Below the pieces are notes generated by a model. The model saw nothing but the letters and a program-made list of their open reading frames with translations, had not been told where the DNA came from and ran no database searches. From Spirochaetales bacterium (lineage in GTDB: Bacteria > Spirochaetota > Spirochaetia > Treponematales > UBA12059): DNA of 7,777 nt. Position 1 is the stretch's first letter. Each line of letters begins with the position of its first letter. Of the stretch, positions 1-5,790 are shown piece by piece. The stretch covers positions 1 through 7,777 of the forward strand of contig SPCK01000085.1 in the NCBI GenBank assembly GCA_004525355.1, read 5' to 3'. Made by a program: the position numbers and the translations under genes.

Positions 1-58
1 ACAGCTCGAGCCCTTCCTCCGGTATGCGCCGGGTAACGAGCACGTTCCATTTCGCCAT
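1..58 (-). CDS. 2-hydroxyacid dehydrogenase, glyoxylate/hydroxypyruvate reductase-like (N-terminal 19 codons only)
   Basis: Only the first 19 codons are inside the window. They read MAKWNVLVTRRIPEEGLEL, which matches the opening beta strand and the VTRRIPEEGLELL-type helix of D-2-hydroxyacid dehydrogenases of the glyoxylate/hydroxypyruvate (D-glycerate) reductase type. Members of this family reduce glyoxylate or hydroxypyruvate with NAD(P)H in the cytosol. The catalytic and cofactor domains lie outside the window, so the substrate cannot be judged. The start is supported by a perfect AGGAGG (minus strand, 65-70) six bases before the ATG. That Shine-Dalgarno touches the stop codon of the upstream isomerase gene, so the two are probably translationally coupled. 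It is the fifth gene of the operon, and a reductase for a two- or three-carbon product would fit a transketolase pathway. Confidence 0.7.
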   Translation of the reverse strand, partial: MAKWNVLVTRRIPEEGLEL

Positions 59-69
59 AGCTGGCCTCC

Positions 70-1035
70 TTACTCGCCCAAGCCCAGGATCTTGGCTTCA
101 ATGAAGCGCCAGGTGCCGAGGTAGTCGCCCTTTTCCACGAGGGCGCCAAGCGCTTCAGCGCCGAGCTTGTCGAGGAGTCGTTCGATCTTGAAGCTCAGCC
201 TGGCGTTTGCTTCGAAGGTACCGGCCACGTCCCAACGGGTGGGGCTTGTGTCTGAAGTATACCACCCGCTGTAGCCAATGCGCCTGAGCTGCCAAAGGAA
301 CTCCACATATTCAATATAATGCTTGGTACCGCAAAAATAGTCCCAGTCCCATTTGCCGTCGTTGTCGTTGATATGGATATAGAGCGGAAGCCCGCTCGCA
401 TGCACGAGCGCCGCCGACTCGGCCGGATTCTCGCCGCCATATACCGAGTGCCCGAAGTCCAGGGTAACGCCCAATCCTTTGGTGCCGGCGTCGCGCACAA
501 GGCAGACGGTCTTGGCTGCGGAGTCCACGAAACAGCGTCCGCGGGTTTCCGAAGGTTTGTATTCGATAAATAGGGTGATTTCTGGCCTATGGGCGGCCGC
601 TTCGGCGAACGCCTCTACCAAGTGTTTCCATGCGGCCGCATAGTCGTATTGGAAGGAGAATTCGTAGCCGTCACCCAACGGGCAACAGGTTACCTTGTCG
701 GCTCCAACAGACGCGGCATAGTCCTTGGCTTCTTTCAGGAAGCGCACGGCCTTGGCCCTGACGACGGGGTCAAGCGAGGTGAGCCCCCCGTTGCGGAATT
801 CGGGTTCGCCCTTGACGTTTACGTTTATCGCCGCGACTTCTAGCCCGTACTTGCCAAGGAGTTTCTTCAATTCCGCCGCTGGAGGAGTCTCGTAGGGATA
901 CACGACTTCCACGCCCGAATAGCCGGGTATGCTTGCAAGGAGGGCGAACTTGCCATCCAGGTCGAGCTCCTGGTTGTATTCGTGGAAGCGGTCCTTGGTC
1001 TTGCCCAGAAAGCCCGTTATCACTGCCAGTTTCAT
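70..1035 (-). CDS. Sugar isomerase/epimerase, xylose isomerase-like TIM barrel
   Basis: A 321-residue cytosolic TIM-barrel protein of the AP-endonuclease-2 / xylose isomerase-like family, which isomerises or epimerises sugars using a bound divalent metal. Likely metal ligands are E158 in IEYKP, D193 with H196 in TLDFGH, and H221 in the HINDNDGKWDWD stretch, with D262 in YTSDTSP as a possible fourth ligand. The EYKPSETRGR segment followed by GVTLDFGHSVYG resembles sugar isomerases of the L-rhamnose isomerase-like branch more than IolE-like epimerases. This suggests a free-sugar aldose/ketose isomerase, but the substrate is not readable from sequence. The ATG follows AAGGAG (minus strand), which overlaps the TAA of the transketolase C subunit. 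The gap between these genes is 9 bp, and 11 bp separate it from the dehydrogenase. It differs clearly from the other TIM barrel of the operon, so the two should catalyse different steps. Confidence 0.87.
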   Translation of the reverse strand: MKLAVITGFLGKTKDRFHEYNQELDLDGKFALLASIPGYSGVEVVYPYETPPAAELKKLLGKYGLEVAAINVNVKGEPEFRNGGLTSLDPVVRAKAVRFLKEAKDYAASVGADKVTCCPLGDGYEFSFQYDYAAAWKHLVEAFAEAAAHRPEITLFIEYKPSETRGRCFVDSAAKTVCLVRDAGTKGLGVTLDFGHSVYGGENPAESAALVHASGLPLYIHINDNDGKWDWDYFCGTKHYIEYVEFLWQLRRIGYSGWYTSDTSPTRWDVAGTFEANARLSFKIERLLDKLGAEALGALVEKGDYLGTWRFIEAKILGLGE

Positions 1036-1044
1036 ATGCGCTCC

Positions 1045-1998
1045 TTAGTATTTGGCCGCCGCCAGTTTTCTTGCCGCCGCGGCGATGCTTGCCGCGTCCA
1101 TCCCGAACTTCTGGATCGTCAACGGGTAGCTTCCGCTTTCCGCGAAGGTATCGTCTAGACCGAGCTGGGCGAATGGCACGCTCACGCCCTCGCGCATGCA
1201 CCAAGCGGCGAGCTCGTAGCCCAAGCCATTTTTTCTCTGGTGGTTTTCCACCACAAGCAGCGCCTTCGTACGCTCAAGGGAGAGGCGCAGGGCTTGCCTG
1301 TCCCACGGCTTGATCGAGTACATATCGATGACCTCAGCGTTTATTCCCTCGGTGGCCAGCAGTTCCGCCGCCTCCAGCGCCTGGAACACCAGGTCCCCAT
1401 AGGAGACGATGGTGATATCGTCGCCCTTTCTCGGGGTATGGCAGCCGCCTATACTGAATTCCGTACCCTCTGGGTAGAGCTCCGATAAAGGATCGCGCAT
1501 GAGGCGCACGAATACGGGGCCATGAATGCCCAGCGCCAGGTCGAAAGACGCCCGTGCGCTCGCGCTGTCGCAGGGAGCAAGCACGGTCATGCCCGGCAGC
1601 GTGGCCATGAAGGCTATATCCTCGGTGGCCTGATGGGTAACGCCGTCTACCGCCGCGGTAACGCCGCCGTGACTGGAAAAGATCTTTACGTTCATGCGGG
1701 GGTAGCAGATGAAAGAGCGCACCGCTTCCAGCGCGCGCATGCTCAGGAACACGCCGTATCCGCATACGATGGCAGGGCGCCCTTCCGCCGCCATGCCCGC
1801 CGCGGTCGCCATGGTACCCAGCTCCGCTATACCGAGGTTGAAGTAGCGTTCAGGGTAGGCATCGCCAAAGAGATAGGAATACGTGGAGTAGCCTATATCG
1901 GATTCGAATACGACGAAATCGTCGCGTTCGCTCCCGGCTTCCAACATGCGTTCGGCTAGTGCCCTGCGGGTGGGTGTCTTGGATTTGGCCAGGCTCAT
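1045..1998 (-). CDS. Transketolase, C-terminal subunit (pyrimidine-binding and C-terminal domains)
   Basis: This 317-residue protein is the second half of a split transketolase. The two subunits together use thiamine diphosphate to move a two-carbon ketol unit between sugar phosphates. Visible are the pyrimidine-domain segment RYFNLGIAE with the catalytic glutamate at E59, the conserved SSHGGVTAAVDGVTHQATED region (109-127) and a transketolase C-terminal domain from about residue 192 (DDITIVSYGD) to the end. The frame is open further upstream, but the ATG at 1996-1998 is chosen. It has AGGAGG (2005-2010, minus strand) six bases upstream, forms an ATGA overlap with the stop of the N-terminal subunit, and gives the usual family length of just over 300 residues. 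The overlap fits equimolar synthesis. Split transketolases serve both general pentose metabolism and dedicated routes such as apulose-4-phosphate cleavage. The operon context favours a dedicated role, by inference. Confidence 0.94.
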   Translation of the reverse strand: MSLAKSKTPTRRALAERMLEAGSERDDFVVFESDIGYSTYSYLFGDAYPERYFNLGIAELGTMATAAGMAAEGRPAIVCGYGVFLSMRALEAVRSFICYPRMNVKIFSSHGGVTAAVDGVTHQATEDIAFMATLPGMTVLAPCDSASARASFDLALGIHGPVFVRLMRDPLSELYPEGTEFSIGGCHTPRKGDDITIVSYGDLVFQALEAAELLATEGINAEVIDMYSIKPWDRQALRLSLERTKALLVVENHQRKNGLGYELAAWCMREGVSVPFAQLGLDDTFAESGSYPLTIQKFGMDAASIAAAARKLAAAKY

Positions 1999-2846
1999 GT
2001 GCAGCCTCCTTCGAGATCCTTGCAGGCCATGCTGTACTCGTCGTCGGAAGGCGCCTTGCCGTGCCATTCCCGTTTATTTTCCATGAAACTCACGCCCTTG
2101 CCTTTAACGGTGCGCGCGATGATGCAAGTGGGCCTGCCCGTCGGTTCATTCGACGCCTCCAGCGTGGCAAGCACTTCAGCCATGTCGTGGCCGTCCATCG
2201 TAAGCACGCGCCAGTTGAAGGCCTCGAATTTCTTGTCGATCGGTTCCATGGGCATGATGTCGTCGGCCTTGCCGTCGTTCTGTAGATTATTCCTGTCCAC
2301 AATGGCAACGAGCTTTTCAAGGCCGAACTTGGCGGCGGTCGAGGCCGCTTCCCATACGACGCCTTCGTTGAGCTCTCCATCGCCCAAGAGCGCGTATACA
2401 TGGTAATCCGCCTTGAGCATGCGGCCTTCAAGCGCCATGCCTACGGCTTGCGCGAAACCCAAGCCCAGCGAGCCCGCCGTCGCATCCACGCCGGGCAGGT
2501 AGGTCGATACGGGGTGCCCCTGCAAGCGGCTCGAGTTCTTCCGCAGGGTGGACAGTTCTTCGACCGGGAAGTAGCCGCGCAAGGCGAGCGCCGCGTAGAG
2601 CACCGGGCAGGCATGTCCTTTTGACAGCACGAAGCGATCCCTGCCCGGCATGCGGGGTTTGGAGGGATCAATGTTCATGAGATCGAAATAGAGGGCGCTT
2701 ACCACGTCGGCTGCGGATAGGCTGCCGCCGCAGTGGCCTGATTGAGCCGTGTGCACCATGGAAACGATGGCGCGCCGTATGTCGCGCGCATGTCCTTCAA
2801 GGCTGCGTATGCGTTCATCGGATGAAACGTGTGTGCTTGCTGTCAT
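1995..2846 (-). CDS. Transketolase, N-terminal (thiamine diphosphate-binding) subunit
   Basis: A 283-residue first half of a split transketolase, carrying the diphosphate- and Mg-binding part of the thiamine diphosphate site. Motifs in order are SGHCGGSLS (36-44), SKGHACPVLY (75-84), the cofactor motif GDGELNEG (155-162) with its closing NN at 186-187, TVKGKGVSFMEN (246-257) and WHGKAP (261-266). All are intact, and the length is normal for the separate subunit. The ATG at 2844-2846 has AGGAG five bases upstream. The gene starts 16 bp after the upstream TIM-barrel gene and its stop overlaps the start of the C-terminal subunit, so the pair should be made together. The acceptor and donor sugars cannot be read from these motifs, because the ones visible bind cofactor and are shared by the whole family. 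Confidence 0.95.
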   Translation of the reverse strand: MTASTHVSSDERIRSLEGHARDIRRAIVSMVHTAQSGHCGGSLSAADVVSALYFDLMNIDPSKPRMPGRDRFVLSKGHACPVLYAALALRGYFPVEELSTLRKNSSRLQGHPVSTYLPGVDATAGSLGLGFAQAVGMALEGRMLKADYHVYALLGDGELNEGVVWEAASTAAKFGLEKLVAIVDRNNLQNDGKADDIMPMEPIDKKFEAFNWRVLTMDGHDMAEVLATLEASNEPTGRPTCIIARTVKGKGVSFMENKREWHGKAPSDDEYSMACKDLEGGCT

Positions 2847-2862
2847 GTATGCTCCTTATGTG

Positions 2863-3744
2863 TTATGAGAGCGCTTTATATCCAGAAAAGCGGGGACTGC
2901 CCGCACTCAGGTTGTCCATAATTACTAACGCCTTGCCATATTCCTGCTTGACCTGTTCTCTCGCGCATACTATTTCTATATCCAGACTGCCCATGTAGCC
3001 ATTTTCGATAAGCCCGTCGATGGTCGCCTGGAAGGCAATGCTGCCATCGCCGGGACAGAGCGAGAGATTGTGAATACCGTCGTTATCGCAGAGGTGGGTG
3101 GCGACGATGCGACGTCCCAGCAGGGACGGCAGCCGTTGCGGAGCTTCGCCCATGGCCCAGAAATGCCCGGTATCGAAGACAAGACCAAGCCCCGCAAAGC
3201 CCGGCTCCTCGCAGAGGGCGAGAAAATCCTGCGAGCCGCCCAACGCATTGCCCGGCATGAGCTCAAGACCAAGGGAAAGCCCCTTGGCCATTGCCAGATT
3301 CAGGAGTTGCAACAAGCTTTCCCTGAGTACGGGCTTCAGGTCATTCTTTCGGGCGCGATCACGTGCCGCTGATGGACCCGGGGCCGAAAGGGAGGGAAGG
3401 GGGAGGGCAAAAATACCGCCCGGGCAGAGTTCTGCCCCCAGCGCCAGAGCGCGAAGGGCGATGTCTTTGTCGAAGCCCTGGAGAAGAGCGGTTTCCGACG
3501 CAAAACGGCTTCCCATAAAATGAGCCACGAAGGCGGTGCAGCGCAAGCCGAGGCTGTCAGCCTTACTGAGCAGGGCTTGTGTTGATCGGGAGTCCCAGTC
3601 CTCCATCCGTTCTTCCTGGAATACTTCCGCCTGATATCCCCCATAACCGAGTTTGGCGAGCAGCGGTAGGCCCACAAGGGTTTCGCGCGGTCCAAACGTG
3701 GGGCCAGAACGGGAGAGGAAGTAGGCTGGCGATACGCCAATCAT
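2863..3744 (-). CDS. Sugar phosphate isomerase/epimerase (TIM barrel), first gene of the operon
   Basis: A 293-residue TIM-barrel protein of the sugar phosphate isomerase/epimerase (AP-endonuclease-2) superfamily. The four expected metal ligands are present: E161 in LGLELMPGN, D191 with H194 in VFDTGH, H217 in ATHLCDND and E257 in LDIEIV. Such enzymes epimerise or isomerise keto-sugars or dehydrate inosose-like compounds; the exact reaction is unknown. The frame stays open back to 3849, but that extension would cross the promoter. The ATG at 3742-3744 is chosen because GGAG lies five bases upstream and MIGVSPAYFL is a typical first beta strand. As the promoter-proximal gene it is controlled by the operator-like sites upstream. 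Its metal-site motif differs from the IEYKP type of the second TIM barrel in the operon, so it is not a simple duplicate. Confidence 0.87.
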   Translation of the reverse strand: MIGVSPAYFLSRSGPTFGPRETLVGLPLLAKLGYGGYQAEVFQEERMEDWDSRSTQALLSKADSLGLRCTAFVAHFMGSRFASETALLQGFDKDIALRALALGAELCPGGIFALPLPSLSAPGPSAARDRARKNDLKPVLRESLLQLLNLAMAKGLSLGLELMPGNALGGSQDFLALCEEPGFAGLGLVFDTGHFWAMGEAPQRLPSLLGRRIVATHLCDNDGIHNLSLCPGDGSIAFQATIDGLIENGYMGSLDIEIVCAREQVKQEYGKALVIMDNLSAGSPRFSGYKALS

Positions 3745-3763
3745 AGTAACTCCATTCAAAATA

Positions 3764-3773
3764 TTGTATACAA
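3764..3773. promoter_or_regulatory. Operator-like palindrome TTGTATACAA (site O1)
   Basis: A perfect 10-bp palindrome, TTGTATACAA. It fits the T-N-GTA-TAC-N-A pattern described for operators of the FadR/FCD branch of GntR regulators. It touches the downstream edge of the operon's -10 box and covers the predicted transcription start, so a protein bound here should block the catabolic operon. The likely ligand is one or both FCD regulators encoded alongside, by inference. Confidence 0.6.
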
Positions 3774-3801
3774 AAATAGACCCGCTTATCGATCTTGTCA
3801 A
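3773..3801 (-). promoter_or_regulatory. Sigma70-type promoter for the catabolic operon
   Basis: On the minus strand a perfect -35 box TTGACA (3796-3801) is followed by exactly 17 bases and a -10 box TATTTT (3773-3778, four of six consensus bases). The start of transcription would fall near 3766. That leaves a leader of about 22 bases containing the GGAG of the first isomerase gene. Operator O1 overlaps the start region and operator O2 lies just upstream of the -35 box. Confidence 0.65.
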
Positions 3802-3809
3802 TAGATATA

Positions 3810-3819
3810 TTGCATACAA
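3810..3819. promoter_or_regulatory. Operator-like imperfect palindrome TTGCATACAA (site O2)
   Basis: This site matches O1 at nine of ten positions (TTGCATACAA against TTGTATACAA), with its centre 46 bp away. It lies between the two divergent promoters, upstream of both -35 boxes and close to that of the regulator promoter. It may be a weaker second site giving autoregulation of the regulator genes or cooperative repression, which is inferred from position alone. Confidence 0.5.
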
Positions 3820-3825
3820 AATTAA

Positions 3826-3854
3826 TTGACTCTGTGGATGGCTAGGCATAGAAT
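3826..3854 (+). promoter_or_regulatory. Sigma70-type promoter for the GntR regulator pair
   Basis: A -35 box TTGACT (3826-3831) is followed by 17 bases and a -10 box TAGAAT (3849-3854), each with five of six consensus bases. Transcription would start about seven bases after the -10 box, at or within a base or two of the ATG at 3861, so the transcript may be leaderless. No Shine-Dalgarno is visible before that ATG. A weaker alternative is TTGTCA (3795-3800) with CAAAAT at 3817-3822, which would give a leader of about 30 bases but still no Shine-Dalgarno. Confidence 0.55.
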
Positions 3855-3860
3855 ACCGTT

Positions 3861-4520
3861 ATGTTGACAACAAAATTCGAGGATCTGGCTGAACAGGTCT
3901 ATCGCACCCTACGGGGCATGATACTGGCGGGAGAGCTCGTACCGGGACAGAAACTGAAGCAAGAAGCCATATCCGAACGTCTGGGCGTATCCCGGACGCC
4001 GCTCTTGACCGCGTTTTCCAAGCTCGAGAAGGAGATGCTCGTCGAGCTCGTTCCCAGGCGCGGCGCCTTCGTCAAGCGCCTGACCCCGGCGGAGGTACTG
4101 GAACTCTACGAAGTACGACTCCGCCTCGAGCCATTGGGAGCCTTCGAGGCGGCCAGGCATATTGACGCAATGGGCTTGAAATCCCTAGACGCCGTGCTTG
4201 AGGCCCATCGCTTGGCAGTTGAAAGCGGCAGCGTACTAGACGTCAGGATAGCCGATTACTGTTTCCACATGGACATAATACGCATCGCTGGAAATACTGT
4301 GCTTGAACGCATATTATCCTCTTTCGCGATCGTTTCGAAGAGTAATCAGCAGGGACTCATGAAATCGGCCGCAAAGAGTCTCGCGGAGCATATCGCGCTC
4401 CGCAAGGCTATTGCGGGACATGATGCGACCCAAGCCGAGCGCCTCATGTTCGAGCATCTGAGTGAGTCGCGCAACGTGGCCGCCCGCCTCGCCGCCGAGA
4501 GTACGGTCGCCCGATCGTGA
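3861..4520 (+). CDS. GntR-family transcriptional regulator, FCD subfamily (regulator 1)
   Basis: A 219-residue cytosolic regulator. Residues about 6-73 form the GntR winged helix, with LVPGQKLKQEAISERLGVSRTPL and the wing segment VPRRGAFV. Residues about 77-210 form the all-helical FCD ligand domain. The usual FCD metal/ligand set is complete: D132 and H136 (DYCFH), H177 (LAEHIALR) and H199 (MFEHL). FCD regulators normally bind sugar acids or related organic acids and leave DNA when the ligand binds. The gene is divergent from the catabolic operon, with two TTGNATACAA sites between, so local repression of that operon and of itself is the likely role. The recognition helix has SRTPLLTAF instead of the common SRTPVREAL, losing the second arginine. 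No Shine-Dalgarno precedes the ATG. Its TGA overlaps the GTG start of the next regulator. Confidence 0.93.
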   Translation: MLTTKFEDLAEQVYRTLRGMILAGELVPGQKLKQEAISERLGVSRTPLLTAFSKLEKEMLVELVPRRGAFVKRLTPAEVLELYEVRLRLEPLGAFEAARHIDAMGLKSLDAVLEAHRLAVESGSVLDVRIADYCFHMDIIRIAGNTVLERILSSFAIVSKSNQQGLMKSAAKSLAEHIALRKAIAGHDATQAERLMFEHLSESRNVAARLAAESTVARS

Positions 4521-5155
4521 GCGCCATTCGTCGGACTATCGTATCGGTCGAAGTATACGAGGAGATCAAAAAGGCGCTTTTCAATGGCGAATGGGCTCCG
4601 GGTGAGCGCATAAACCGCAAGGGCCTGGCCGAGCGCTTTGGCATCAGCCAGACCCCGATTAATGATGCCCTGAATAGGCTTACCGGTGAAGGCCTCTTGG
4701 AGAGCCATTCGCGCGACGGGTTTTTCGTGCCCGATTACACCGATGCAGAGCTTGCCGACCTTTTCACTGCGCGCGCGGGCTTCGAATCCATAGCCGCAAG
4801 GCTCTGCGCCGAGGATGCGTCGGCTGCGGATCGTATGGCCTTCGTCAGCCTCTTTGAAGCATTCGGGGAAACGGTGCAGCAGGGTATGGAAACCGCCTAC
4901 CTTGCGGCGGACAAGGAATTTCACCGTATGGTGATCAATGTGTCGGGCAGTTCTCGGCTCATGGAGGTGGAAACCTCGTTTGGGCTTTTCGGCAGGTCCT
5001 ATGAGCATGGCCTCGTGCGAAGCCCCTCGGATACCCTGGCCGAGCACAGAGACATTGTGGGCGCCATCGTCCGGGGCGACGGGCGCGCCGCACAGCTCGG
5101 TATGGCCGAACACCTCCTAGCCACGCGGCGCTATCTGCTTAAGGGCAAGACATAA
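4517..5155 (+). CDS. GntR-family transcriptional regulator, FCD subfamily (regulator 2)
   Basis: A 212-residue second GntR/FCD regulator with a GTG start that forms a GTGA overlap with the end of regulator 1, so it should be translated by coupling. The winged helix spans about residues 6-73 (GLAERFGISQTPINDALNRL, then SRDGFFV), followed by an FCD domain. D132, H136 (DKEFH), H177 (LAEHRDI) and H199 (MAEHL) form the metal/ligand set, at exactly the same residue numbers as in regulator 1, which points to a tandem duplication. The recognition helix differs: SQTPIND replaces the family's usual SRTPVRE, so both common arginines are absent. It may read different DNA, act as a heterodimer partner of regulator 1, or sense a second metabolite; sequence alone does not decide this. 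It reaches a normal C-terminus (RRYLLKGKT). Confidence 0.93.
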   Translation: MSAIRRTIVSVEVYEEIKKALFNGEWAPGERINRKGLAERFGISQTPINDALNRLTGEGLLESHSRDGFFVPDYTDAELADLFTARAGFESIAARLCAEDASAADRMAFVSLFEAFGETVQQGMETAYLAADKEFHRMVINVSGSSRLMEVETSFGLFGRSYEHGLVRSPSDTLAEHRDIVGAIVRGDGRAAQLGMAEHLLATRRYLLKGKT

Positions 5156-5790
5156 GCCGCTACCGGCAATGCATTGAATATCGAGGAATCTTGTCTCTTA
5201 ATCGTTTTTCCATCCTGAATGTATACGGCAACGATATCCCTGTTTCATGCACCTTGCTCTGGCTTACTCACCACTCGGCATTCCCCATTACCGTGCGGGG
5301 AAAGTCGACCGCCTACAATTCCAGCCCCGGAATCGCCATGGCCCGCCGGAAACGACACCAGCGGTGTCCTCATTAAGGATTCGGGCACAACCGTCAAGTT
5401 CGAAGCCCTCGTCAAATACGCCAAGGAACTCGGGCCCAGGGCGCCTTGATCATTATGTTGTTTTGGCGCACGGATAGCGGGATGCCGCTTCGAGCATAAT
5501 CTCCAGGCATTTTCTTGCGAGGATCCTCCAACTTGCATGCGTTCCAGGCAGGGCCGGGACCAAAGTTTGCCCGCCTCATCAGGTGTTTTGCCATAGACTG
5601 TTGCCATTGCCGACAAGGTTGGGCCGCAGGCGAAGGCGTTGCCTAAGTCGCTGCCAGAGTCAAGCAAGGGGAACGGTTAGGAAATAACATTGCTGCGAAC
5701 GATCGACAGCCTGGAGCTGGCTGGATTGATGGCCTGCCAGTCGGCGACAGAGGAGGTAAAGGCTTCTACCGGGGCGGAAGCCGCTGCGCC
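5156..5790. other. Stretch without a recognisable intact gene
   Basis: No frame here gives a convincing complete protein. Two pieces look more protein-like than chance but were not recognised. On the plus strand the frame ending at 5449 closes with DSGTTVKFEALVKYAKELGP, which resembles a C-terminus. On the minus strand a 40-codon open stretch (5575-5453) contains SWRILARKCLEIMLEAASRY before its TAA and has no good start or Shine-Dalgarno. Neither has support from a neighbouring gene. No convincing terminator follows the regulator pair; GCCGctacCGGC just after 5155 is a four-base-pair hairpin without a U tract. The region is best read as decayed DNA between the regulator operon and the following locus. 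Confidence 0.45.

Noticed and set aside
1999..2067. Upstream extension of the transketolase C subunit to 340 residues
   Set aside because: The extra 23 residues are basic, unlike the family, and lie wholly inside the N-subunit gene. The ATG at 1996-1998 has a perfect AGGAGG and the ATGA overlap.
3745..3849. Upstream extension of the first TIM-barrel gene to 328 residues
   Set aside because: It would translate across the -35/-10 promoter and both operator-like sites. The ATG at 3742-3744 has a Shine-Dalgarno and starts the barrel at its first strand.
3745..3860. Riboswitch in the divergent leader
   Set aside because: The operon leader is only about 22 bases and the regulator leader close to zero, too short for a ligand-binding RNA.
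4346..5113. A 255-codon open frame on the minus strand opposite the two GntR genes
   Set aside because: It runs antisense to two clear FCD regulators, spans their junction and shows no recognisable domain or Shine-Dalgarno. GC-rich FCD genes commonly leave such antisense frames open.
5156..5200. Terminator after the GntR pair
   Set aside because: Only a four-base-pair hairpin (GCCGctacCGGC) without a following T run is present; the T-rich run near 5204 has no stem in front.
5245..5667. A 140-codon minus-strand open frame in the gap after the regulators
   Set aside because: Its residue makeup is mixed, no family is recognised, and no Shine-Dalgarno or neighbour supports it. It is treated as chance or debris.
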